64,000 nt of DNA from Archilochus colubris (Eukaryota; Chordata; Aves; Apodiformes; Trochilidae): positions 16,137,660 through 16,201,659 of the forward strand of contig CM041089.1 of NCBI GenBank assembly GCA_023079485.1, given 5' to 3'. Made by a program: the position numbers and the translations under genes. Below are positions 13,395 through 22,608 of the stretch, in pieces (the stretch's first letter is position 1; each line of letters opens with the position of its first letter). The notes beneath the pieces are model-generated. The model did no database searches. It was given only the letters and a program-made list of their open reading frames with translations, and was not told the origin of the DNA.

Positions 13395-13617
13395 TCCACT
13401 CCATGGCACTCAAATGTCCCCATCACTCTGTTCCACTTCATGGCACTGAAATGTCCCATCACCCTGCTCCATTCCATGGCACTCAGATGTCCCCATCACC
13501 CTGCTCCAATCCATGACACTGAAATGTCCCCATCACCCTGCTCTGTTTCATGGCACTGAAATGTCCCCATCACCCTGCTCCATTCCATGGCACTCAACTG
13601 TCCCAGCACCCTGCTGT
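13395..13617. repeat. 37-bp minisatellite, six units
   Basis: The phrase CATGGCACT (or a one-base variant) recurs at 13402, 13439, 13475, 13512, 13549 and 13586, giving spacings of 37, 36, 37, 37 and 37. Each unit continues with an AAATGTCCCCATCACCCTGC-like segment. Units differ by a few bases. It lies about 0.75 kb from the tetraspanin exon, in the presumed first intron. Confidence 0.92.
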
Positions 13618-14345
13618 TGGAAGCCACCTCGTTGATCCAAGAGGCTGCAGAAATCCACACCCATGTGTCCTATCACAGTCTCCTCTGCCATACACATCCC
13701 TCGGAAGGATCTGAGCTCCTGCCCCGGAGTTGCAGCTCTAGAAGAAGGGAGGAGAGAGCTCTGGTCTCCTCCCACCCTTCAGAGCAATGGATGTCTCCAG
13801 GAGGAAATGCCAACGGGGAAATGGGAGGACCCATCACTGACTGGCACATAGTGCCATTATATACATATATATATATTTATCACCTGGAGATTCCCAATAA
13901 AGCCTTGAATGTTGTGATGTGCCACGTGTGCCACCCACGACACAGTGATGGATGGAAGCACGTGCTTCAAATCCCCAATGGCCTCAGTGATCTCTCTAAG
14001 ACAACACAAGGTTCCTAAGGATTTCTACACATGGAAATGCAAGCCCAGGGCACCAAGAGGAGCTGGAACACAGTGATGGAGGCATTCACACCCCTGGCCT
14101 CACTATACATTCTTTTGCCTTCCCTCACTTTTGAAACACAGCTGAAGGCAAGGAAATGAGAGGGTGAAGGAAACCCCCAGCAGGTGTTGTCCACACCAGT
14201 AAAGCATCCCACAGACAGGGGAGCCCAGGGCACCAGTTTGCCCAAGTTCCAAGTTTACAACTTCCAAGTTTACAAGCAGCAACAAGTTCCCATTCCACCT
14301 CAGTAAGCAGAGAGAAATGCAGGGGTCTCGCTGTTCCAAACACGT
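13618..14345. other. Non-coding intron side of the tetraspanin exon
   Basis: This is directly downstream of the donor on the minus strand. It has a TATA-type dinucleotide run at about 13860-13876 and no repeat family that I recognise. Confidence 0.5.
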
Positions 14346-14351
14346 ACTCAC
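14346..14351 (-). promoter_or_regulatory. Splice donor of the tetraspanin exon
   Basis: The minus strand reads TTCTGG followed by GTGAGT, a near-perfect donor, right after the Trp codon that ends the FNLLFW motif. The junction is phase 0. Open reading continues to 14103, but the sequence after the donor loses tetraspanin similarity and is taken as intron. Confidence 0.85.
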
Positions 14352-14431
14352 CCAGAAGAGGAGGTTGAAGACAAACATGAGGTACTTGATACACTGCAGG
14401 CAGTTGTGAGCCATGCTGCACCTCTTCAGTT
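14352..14431 (-). other. TSPAN4: Alternative canonical form of the same exon, with start codon at 14414
   Basis: If the AG at 14433-14432 is used as a splice acceptor, the exon is 80 nt long. It then has 17 nt of 5' UTR followed by ATG 14414-14412 and 21 codons. A first coding exon of 21 codons ending in FNLLFW at a phase-0 junction is what I recall for TSPAN4 and related tetraspanins, which start with a short cytoplasmic tail. This form needs an upstream non-coding exon, which would lie to the right in the window or beyond it and which I could not identify. Both forms may exist as alternative transcripts. Confidence 0.6.
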
Positions 14432-14684
14432 CTAGGAGAAAAATAAACGAGAGATCCAGGTAAAAGACAACGTACTTGTTTCCCTTGGGGGACGTGTACT
14501 TAGCCTTGGTGGCCTTGGGGCCTGGGTTGGTGTGGAATCCAAAAAAAGAGTTGCTGGCAGCTCCACACTGGCCACCATACATGGTGCTGTAGCGAGGGAA
14601 GGTGCCATTTGGGAAGCTGTAATCCTTGCTGTCCAGGGAAGGGCTCCTGTGATAGGGCGACTCATCAGTGCTGGACCTGCGCAT
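14352..14684 (-). CDS. TSPAN4: First coding exon of a tetraspanin, probably TSPAN4, with a 90-residue N-terminal extension
   Basis: The exon encodes 111 residues and stops at a phase-0 donor. Residues 91-111 read MAHNCLQCIKYLMFVFNLLFW. This is the short cytoplasmic tail, the membrane-proximal cysteines (95, 98) and the start of the first membrane segment of a tetraspanin. By memory the closest family member is TSPAN4; TSPAN9 and TSPAN18 fit less well. Tetraspanins are four-pass membrane proteins that organise membrane microdomains. The start is ATG 14684-14682 in the context GCCACCATGC, with an in-frame stop 18 codons upstream (14738-14736) and no ATG between. Residues 1-75 are hydrophilic and rich in Ser, Tyr, Gly and Pro, and use C/G-ending codons (AAC, AAG, TAC, ACC), as coding DNA does. 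They contain three Ser/Thr-Pro sites (ESP, RSP, TSP). I do not recognise this extension. The remaining tetraspanin exons would lie to the left, outside the window. The tetraspanin identity is firm; the paralogue call is moderate. Confidence 0.75.
14432..14453 (-). promoter_or_regulatory. Candidate splice acceptor with polypyrimidine tract
   Basis: On the minus strand a pyrimidine-rich run (CTCTCGTTTATTTTTCTCCT) leads directly to AG at 14433-14432. It lies 17 nt before the canonical tetraspanin ATG. In the long exon form the same bases are coding and give the hydrophobic stretch LSFIFLLE. Confidence 0.6.
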
Positions 14685-15059
14685 GGTGGCTTCAGCTCCT
14701 CCTGTCACCACCGCTGCTCTGACAGTCCCCGGCTCTCAGTGCTGAGGGTGGAAGGTTTGGCTTTCTTTCCTCCTCCTTCTCTCTAAAAATCCCCTACTGC
14801 TTTGCACCAGCTCTTCTTCTGTCCGCCATCCTGCCCAGGAGTTTCGCGTCCTGCAAAGTTTGGGTGCTGAAGTCTGCCCGGCCCGGAGTTACGGAGCTGG
14901 GAGCTTCCACATGGGAAAGACTCCGGCACAAGGAAACATCGCCTCCGGTGTGGTGTCACCACTGTCCCTCCCGGCCCACCCCACTGCCAGAGAGGGAAAA
15001 AACCGAGGGACACATGCTGTACTCAAGGCTGTAATTAATTTTAAAAAAAGGAAGCGTGA
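14685..15059 (-). other. Probable 5' UTR / proximal promoter of the long tetraspanin transcript
   Basis: This stretch joins the ATG to the CpG island. It contains an in-frame stop at 14738-14736 that bounds the coding region. No splice acceptor was found that clearly separates it from the coding exon. The exact transcription start cannot be read from the sequence. Confidence 0.45.
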
Positions 15060-15840
15060 CCTCGCTTCGCTCTCAAATGCCATACAGCCCCGCAGCTCCG
15101 CATGCCGCCCGCAGAGAAGGCAACCCGCGGGCCAAGCAAGGCGGGGATTATCCGAACGCCACGCAGCTCCCGTGGCCCGCCCTTCCTCTCCGCATCCTCT
15201 CCGCCCGGCTCACTTTAGCGCTCCCCGCATCCCCCTCGGTGCGGCGGGAGCGGGTGCGCAGCTCTCAGCCCTCAGCCCGCACCCCCCCGGACCCGCACCC
15301 CGCACCCGCAGCCCCTGCACGGCGCGGCCGCCACTCCCCCCGCTCCGCACCAATCGCGCTCCCCGCCCGCCCGCATCGCCGCGCCCCGGCCCGGCAACTC
15401 CCGCCCCGACGGGAGAAAAAGGGAGAAGGGAAAAGGGGGAAGGAGCCTCCTCGCCCCGCACGCCCCTCCCTACCCCGCCTGCCGCATCCCCTCCACATCC
15501 CCCCCCTTCCCTTTGCAAGAAGCGACCACCCCCCCGGGATCAGGATGGGGATGGGGCGGGCGCTGCCTCAGCTCGGGGCTCGGGGCTCTGCCCGCTCCCG
15601 GGTCCCTCCCGGTCCGGAACTCCGGGTACGGAGAAACCGCCCGGAGCTGGGGCCTGGCGGGTGTTTCGCTTTTAAAAAAGGAAAAAGCAAGGAAAGCCCG
15701 CTGTGATTCCCCAAGCGTGCGGGATGCTCTGGGGAGCGCGGTGGGGAGGGGGTGCGGAATAAGCCGCGGATCCCGGGCGGGAAGGCTCCTGCGTTCCGCT
15801 GCGGATCCAGCAGCACCGGGAGCTCTTGGGTCAGTCCCAG
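15060..15840. promoter_or_regulatory. CpG island, probable promoter of the tetraspanin gene
   Basis: This is the only strongly GC- and CpG-rich block in the window; CpG is scarce elsewhere. It has several GC boxes (for example GGGGCGGGCG near 15554 and CCGCCC motifs near 15177 and 15360) and a CCAAT motif at about 15350. I see no convincing TATA box next to the exon. The island ends some 350 bp upstream of the ATG at 14684 on the minus strand, which places the transcription start within or just left of it. Islands of this type often start transcripts in both directions, so a divergent plus-strand transcript is possible, but I see no conserved plus-strand exon. Several long open frames here (up to 271 codons on the plus strand) follow from GC-richness and have no family features. 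Confidence 0.8.
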
Positions 15841-18420
15841 GGAATCAGCACTCAGCCAAATGCACAGCTCGGTCATTTCTCTAGCCGGTCACCCCCACAC
15901 AGACACATACACACACTGATAAGCATCACAGCCCGAACGCTGGGAGCACTTCCCCACCATCTGCCTGCTCTCCCTGGATGTCCAGAGTTGCAAATCTGCC
16001 ACAAACTTTTCCAGAAAATCCGACTGAACCTGTAGCAATCACAGCATTAACCCTCAGGAAAGCAAGGCTCGTTTACAATCTTCACCCCAGATTCCCTGCA
16101 AGGAATTCACCTTGGATGTGCTGCCTCCTTACCTGTAACACGGGGCTGGGCTGCTGCTGAGCTCCCTTCTCTCAGCTCTGCCTCATGATTTTGACTGCAA
16201 ACTCCTGGAGCTAAGCAAGAACATGGCTGGCTAATATTTTTTAAAGGCTTGGCCCAGCAGAGAATTAATCGGGATGGAAAGAGGTTTCTTGCATGAAGCA
16301 TCTTGCCAGTCTCAGCACAAATCAAGAGGCACAGTCACCAATTAATTAAAGGAGAAATTAGTAAAAGTAAAATGAGCTGGTTTTGCACATAGCCTGAGCA
16401 GCTCACCCTTGGAAACCACCCTCTAATTCTGTTAATTTACAAATTGCAAAGCTAGAGTCTAATTATGTCCCTTAATTTCTTCCACAACTATAAATACATT
16501 GGGTACACCTGGTGGAAGTTTTGGAGAGAAAGAACTTGAGCACAAAACATAAGAGCAGGTGCCATCTGTTTCAACGGCTTTGGGTGACTTGCAACTTTCC
16601 CACTCTTTAACTTCCCTACCTCTAAGAACAAACCTACTCCAGAGTCACTCTTCTCCTCTTCCTTTCTCCTTTTCCTTGCCAGAAAGAACTCTTCCTTTCC
16701 TAGGATATAAAGATGGTGCCATGCAAAGCAGCTGTGTCCTCAGTTTCCAAAACACCTTTTACTTTGCCCATAGCACCAAACAGTTTTGCCTCCAACCTTC
16801 TTCCTTGTGTGTGTGGCAACTAGAAAAGCTTGGCAATGGGAGCCCAAAAGTGATTCAAGTATTTTCTGTGTCCCCTGGCTGTACAAAGAAATGCCTGGGC
16901 ACAAAGCTCCATGCTAAATGGTAAAAAGAGAAACTGGGTACAGCTCTGCACGAAGGTGATGTATAAAGAGTGTCAAGTCAGATAATCCTTATTTAAGAAG
17001 GGTGCTCACGGTGTTGTAAGTACACACAGAGGCCAATTTGGCATATTTGCTGTAAACCAGACATCTGGAGGGTCAAAAGCAGCTCACTTACTGCTCTCTG
17101 CATAAGAAAAGGGGTACAAATAATTTGATTTCAACCTTTCCTTAAGGGAAGAAATCCTCAGTTCTCAAAAGAATTAAGTCCTGAATTTGGGGGATAATAA
17201 TAATTTTTAAAGCCAAGATCTGAGGTAGAAAGCAGAGTTTCTAAATGCTGGGTTTTGTTTTGGTTTCTCAAGTAACTCTTGACACACAGGAGCAGAAAAA
17301 CACAGAGGTCCCACAGCACCCTTCCCATACAAGGTCCCCAGGTTCCCTTCTCCACCACCATCCCTGAGCACACCTCATTGAAAGGACAACTTTTCAAAGG
17401 CATTTGAGTAAAATTTACCTCTCAAGTCATTCCTCTTCATGCCTGTATCACCAGCAAGTTCAAAAGATTCTCTTGGGATACAGATTTTAATACAGCTCCA
17501 AAATAATTATTTTATTAAATCTTCTGCTGTAGGAAACCCAGCCAGAGCTGCTGGGTTTGCTCAATGGGAAATCCTTGAGATACAAACACTGCATCAGCAG
17601 GACAAGGATGAGGCACCAAGGAGTAAGATTCCGCATGGAAATAGCAGAAAAGCTGTAAAAAAAATGAAGGGCTGATGTTTTTTCCCATTCCTGGTGGGAA
17701 GTGGATAAAAGGGATGAGGACATGCTGAGACCTGTACCAATATTTAAGCCATCCCAATAAAGCAATCCTTTCATGGACCAAGCAGAATCAGGCTCTGGGG
17801 CATTGTGGCCATCCTGCCCACAGGAGCTTTACGAAACTCGTAATGACTGAGCCCAAAACCACAGCTCAGACCTGGTGACCTCTGCTCACCCCAGCTTTCC
17901 ATCTGCATTTCTGTCCCCAGCTGCAGCTCTGTATTCCCATCCTCTGGCAAATTCCCATTGATTCCCCAGCAGAGGCAAGCAGGCACTGGGCAGCCTGGGC
18001 AGCAGAGGTTCAATGCCTATGGATTTTGGGGGAATTCTACCATTTACACATCCTAAAAGCTCTGTCCTTACCACTTGGAGAGGAGGGCTGATAACCCTTC
18101 AATGCCTCCAGCCCAAACTCTGGCCCTGGAAATGGACTCTCAGGCTTTTGTCAGATGAGCTCCAGGAAACAGGATGGCACTGAAAAAGGTTTGGTAGATG
18201 TGTCAATTGCTCTGCCTTCCTCAGAGCAACCTCCCCCTGAAGATGCACCCCTCCTTCTTCAGCCCCCCCTTTTCCTCCTGAAAGCCTCACCCTGGGCTGA
18301 TGCTCCTCACAGGCCCTGCACCCCCCTCCTGGCTCCCTTACCCCCCAAACCTGTCCCCAGCCCCCTCCTTTGTGTTGCTGTGATCAGCACTGACACTCCC
18401 AGCCCTGCATCCTCACTACA
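15841..18420. other. Non-coding, upstream of the CpG island
   Basis: No exon was supported. Positions 16330-16500 are AT-rich with several TAATTA-like homeodomain core motifs (CAATTAATTAAAGG, TCTAATTATG) and could be a conserved non-coding element. Confidence 0.4.
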
Positions 18421-18706
18421 GTGGCTACTAACCATGGGCAGGTGGCTGCTAACCATGGGCAGGTGGCTGCTAACCATGGGCAGGTGGCTACTATGTGGGG
18501 CAGGTGGCTACTACCCATGGGTAGGTGGCTCCTATATGGGGCAGGTGGCTCCTATATGGGGCAGGTGGCCACTACGTGGGGCAAGTGGCCACTACATGGG
18601 GTAGGTGGCTGCTACCCATGGGCAGGTGGCAACCATGTGGGGCAGGTGGCTACTACGTGGGGCAGGTGGCTACTACGTGGGGCAGGTGGCTACTACCCAT
18701 GGGCAG
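18421..18706. repeat. 20/21-bp minisatellite, 14 units
   Basis: The consensus unit is GTGGCTACTACGTGGGGCAG. Units 1, 2, 3, 5, 10 and 14 are 21 bp and carry CCATGGG; the other eight are 20 bp and carry GTGGGG, ATGGGG or similar. The unit boundaries can be followed without gaps from 18421 to 18706. The two unit types are interspersed, which points to rearrangement between units. The array stays open in a plus frame, but the changing unit length shifts the frame, so it is not a protein repeat. Confidence 0.95.
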
Positions 18707-20059
18707 GCTGGGCTCAGCCCCACTCCTCCTTTAAGGGGATGGTGCAGGGATCTGGGCTCCTGGTGCTGCCCATCCCCTGCCCAGTTGATCCCATCATGGC
18801 AGAGGAGAGGGAGGTGGGAGCAGGACACAGCAGCAGTGGGACCCAGAGCTGCTTGGTGCTCTCAGCCCCTGATCCTGAGATCTTGAGTGAGCTCTGGGGT
18901 TGTTCCCTGAGCTCAGGTGATGGTGAATGTGTCAAAACCTCCCACCCAGCCTTCCTAAAGAACCTGCCCATCCCCAGAGTTTGGCTGAGAGCTGCTTTCT
19001 GGGCCCCTTTGGATCCCCTGTCATCTTTTTCCAGCCCCAGCTGCTTCTTCCCTTGCTCCATGTCCAGGGTTTCCTCTCCCTCTTTGCAGAAATCATCAAT
19101 TGAAACCAACAAATATTTCAGTACCACTTTGGATCAGGGCTTCCTTTTATCCCCTCTGGATGCTGCTTTCTCTTCCTGCTCCACTATTTCCCTCTCCTGC
19201 CCAGGGACCATCAGCATCCTCAGGTCCCACAGAACTCAGCCACTCACTCACATCCTTGGTCATTTATTCTCTTTGTGCCTCTTGTCACCATCTCCAAAAC
19301 CCTGCATGCCTGCTCCACCCTGCTGATGGAACAGTGACCTCATGACCTCTTGATGAGCATTTCATAAAAACTGTTCAGTCATCCATGAAATAAAATAATT
19401 TTTAAAGCTCTTCTACAAGCTACGACTGAAATACACATTATAACCACAGGGTATGTGTGTGAGCGCTGCTCCCCTCTGCTACAGGGGGGTGCAAAGGCAT
19501 GAACCCCCGACCTTAGAGTCCTTCCCTTTGTTTCAGAAAAAAAAATGTTTAAGATCAAATATTACCCCAAGAGCTGGAGCTTTTTTGGGTTAACTTTGCT
19601 CCTCACCCCAGCGTTACCATCACCCTAAGGGGGATCAATGCTTAACTTTTGATGGCACACAGAAAAACTTTGCTCAGCCTGCCCAGCACTGCCTGAGCCC
19701 TTTCTCACCCCAATTCCAAGCCTGCAGCCCCCTTTTCCCTCCCCTGCACTCTCACACCTCCTGCTCCCTTTCTGTTGGAGCCACTGCTGCAGGCCGTGTA
19801 ATAAATGAACCTTTTCCAAGGACAAAGAAACATTCTGTCTTCTGACTGGAGGTTGAACCATAGTTCATGGCAAGGTTGGCTGTGTGGCTTAGGAGAAAAA
19901 AAAAACACCTTGTGATGGAGTCTTTAGTTTGTGTTGGCTTTTGTGTATTCATTTTGCATTAATACAAACGACTGGAAGCAGAGGGCAGAAGGATTTGGGA
20001 ATGGGGTTGTGAACCTGGGAGCCTCCTGCTGCAGCCTCTGCCCAGCCCTGCTCACTGCT
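18707..20059. other. Non-coding, nothing recognised
   Basis: Plus-strand open reading continues from the minisatellite to 19326 but has no protein-family features or start context. No repeat family recognised. Confidence 0.45.
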
Positions 20060-20970
20060 GCTCAAGATCTTCACCAATAACAAAAAAGCCAAAAGGATCA
20101 AGTGCATCCTCAGCAAGTTTGCAGCTGACACCCAGCTGAGGGATGGGGATGCCATGCAGAGCAACCTGGACAAGCCCAAGCAATGGGAACACTGGGTGGC
20201 TCAGCAAGGCCAAGTGCAAGGTCCTTGGGTATCCATACAGGCTGAGGGATGAGGGGATTGAGAACAGCCCAGCAGAGAAGGATTTGGGATTACTTGTATG
20301 TGAAAAACTGTCCTGGTGGATGAAAAACTGGTCATGAGCTGGCAGTGAGCACTTGCAGCCCAGAAAACCAACCCTGTCCCTGTTGCATTCTGCAGGGGAA
20401 GGGAGGTGATTCCCTGCCTCTGCTCTGCTCTCATGAGATCCCACCTGGAGCTCTGTGTCCAGTTCTGGAGTCCCCAGCACAGGAAGGAGCCCTGGGAGTG
20501 GGTGAAGAGGCCTCAAAGATGCTCAGAGGGCTGGAGCATCTTTGAGGAGAAGAGAGTTGGGGTTGTTCAGCCTGGAGAAGGAAAGCTTCAGGAGATTTAA
20601 TACTGGCCTTCCAGTAGCCAAAAGGAGCCTAGAGGAAAGCTGAAGAGGAATGTTTTGCAGGGGAACGTAGTGCAGCCTTTCAGTACTTAAAGAGGGTTTA
20701 TAAGAAAGAGGTTTTAATGGGGCTGTCGGTGACAGGACAAGGGGGAATGGTTTTAAAGACCGAGTAGCTTCAGACTGAGCCATGAGGGTGGTGAAACACC
20801 AGGAGAGGTGTCCCAGAGAGGCAATAGATGTCCCATCTCAGGAAACATTCATGGTCAGGCTGGACAGAGCTTTAAGCAACCTGACCTAGCTGGAGATGTC
20901 CCTGCTGAGTGCAGGGTGATTGGGCTGGGTGACTTTTCCAGTTCCCTTCCGGCCCAAACCATTCCACACT
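20060..20970 (+). mobile_element. Older CR1 LINE, ORF2 C-terminal part and 3' end
   Basis: The plus frames keep diverged CR1 ORF2 phrases: a LSKFAADTQL-like segment just after the reverse-transcriptase active site, SPAEKDLGLLVCEKLSW, and RGLEHL, split by frameshifts. The end has a decayed ttccggcccaaaccattccac tail. It is more diverged than the 7.8, 24.3 and 52.8-kb copies and belongs to another subfamily. Confidence 0.85.
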
Positions 20971-22255
20971 TCTACAAACCCAACTGGGGGATCTAAGTGC
21001 TGAGTCAGCACTCTGTGATTACCTCTCTGTGTCTCCATCCCCAGGCCTGGCAATGCAGAAATCCTCTGACAGTGTCCCTGGGTGTCCCTCTGTGTCCCTG
21101 GGTCTCAGCTCACACAGAGCAAAGCAGCAGCAACCAGAAGGCTAAAATCCTTCCCAAATTCTGCCCTCTTCTCCAATTTCTCCTGTTGCAAAGATCCTGT
21201 GATGTCAGATGTTGCCAAAAGCTTGAAGGAAGAGGTGGGTCAGATGTGGAGCCCTAAAGGCAGCTCCTGAACCAAAGGGATCCAACAAGCATCAGTCCTG
21301 CCCAGGGCAGCAGGAGGACTTTGTGGGGCTGGCTGCAAGGAAAGGATCTCTCAAAAACCTTTTATTTATGAAAAAATCTGAATGTTTTTTCAAACAAGTC
21401 AAGCAGAAGAGAGCATGTTTCAAACCTATCACATGCATAAGAAGATCCCACACCTTCCCTCTTCTTCCCAGGGTCCTCCCTCATCCATTAGCAGGTTTGG
21501 TATCTGTAAAAGGCTGCTGGAAAGTGGTTTAGCCCTGGGTTCCATGGGCAGGAGCAGAAAGTCAGATTTCTAGAGATTTCCTCAGCTAATGCAAAGATCT
21601 TTTGATATTCACATTTGTACCTGCAACTCCTGTAAAGATTTACAGGATTTGTTGGATGCCTCCAACAACATTTTGAACAAAGATTCCTTTGGGAAGCAAT
21701 ATCACATAGATGGGAGACTTCAGAGTTTGTTTTCTTTCTTTAAAATTTGCATTAAAAAAGAAAAAAGAAAAAAAATAGATTTGATGCTCAATAGTTCCTC
21801 TGCTCACCTGAAGTCATGACCTTTGGTTTATAGCACATCAGTTGCTGTGGAAATAACCTAATCATAGGCACAGAGAAAATATTTTGGGTATGATTTGCAA
21901 GGCTATTGGAGCCTCTGCATGAGTTCCTTTTGCAGCAGCCTCACAGCTCTTTCTTTGCTCTCCTCTGCAGAATGGGTTCATGGGTTCCATCAGCTCAGCC
22001 CCTGGGAACCTGCACAGGAATTTCTGCTCCTCCCTTGGAGCATCCATGTGTTCAGACAGGGCTGAGAGAGCACATGGGTGCAGAAGAGCTGGTGCTAAGG
22101 CAGAATTAACAAAGAAAGGAACAAAAAATCTCTTTAAAAATGCTTTGGGGTTCTAGCCCCAAACTGGGCACCAGAGAGCTCCTGTGCCACTTGTGCTTTC
22201 TGGGCTTTTGGCATCCCAGACATTTTTTGTCATATTCTTGGCTAATGATTTCTTT
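20971..22255. other. Non-coding, nothing recognised
   Basis: AT-rich sequence with a purine-rich run at about 21749-21778. No supported exon or repeat family. Confidence 0.45.
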
Positions 22256-22608
22256 TCATAGAATCACAGAATCATAGAATGGGCTGGGTTGGAAGGGACC
22301 TCAGAGATCACCAAGTCCAACCCTTGATCCTCTCCCCCCGTGGTTCCCAGCCCATGGCACTCAGTGCCACATCCAGGCTCTTTGGAAAGATCTCCAGACA
22401 CGGAGAATCCACTACTTCCCTGGGCAGCCCATTCCAATGCCTGATCACCCTCTCCAGAAAGAAATTCTTTCTCATCTCCAACCTAAACCTCCCCTGGCAC
22501 AACTTGAGACCCTTTGTGCCCTCTTGTCTTGCTGAGAGTTGCCTGGGAGCAGAGCCCGACCCCCCCCTGGCTCCAACCTCCTTTCAGGGAGTTGTAGAGA
22601 GTGATGAG
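22256..22608 (-). mobile_element. CR1 LINE 3' fragment, young subfamily
   Basis: It opens with ATAGAATCACAGAATCATAG and is near-identical to the first ~350 bp of the 7.8-kb copy. It is 5'-truncated at GTGATGAG (22608), where the match stops inside the ORF2 C-terminal segment. Orientation is minus. Confidence 0.93.

Noticed and set aside
13395..13617. Possible CRISPR-like array because of regular spacing
   Set aside because: The units are directly abutting tandem repeats with no unique spacers, in a vertebrate intron.
14103..14351. Continuation of the tetraspanin frame past FNLLFW
   Set aside because: A GTGAGT donor directly follows the Trp codon and the downstream residues no longer resemble a tetraspanin first membrane segment; treated as intron read-through.
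1..14351. Further tetraspanin exons (GGCG...GIW, the CCG motif of the large loop, C-terminal tail)
   Set aside because: I looked on the minus strand and found no segment with these features; the next exon is probably outside the window.
14860..15675. 271-codon plus-strand open frame (and overlapping 216-codon frame) across the CpG island
   Set aside because: It is Pro/Ala/Arg-rich, as expected from GC-rich DNA with few stops, is open in several frames on both strands, and has no domain features.
18421..19326. 301-codon plus-strand open frame containing the 20/21-bp repeats
   Set aside because: The unit length changes shift the frame within the array, so no stable peptide repeat exists; the non-repeat part lacks any family features.
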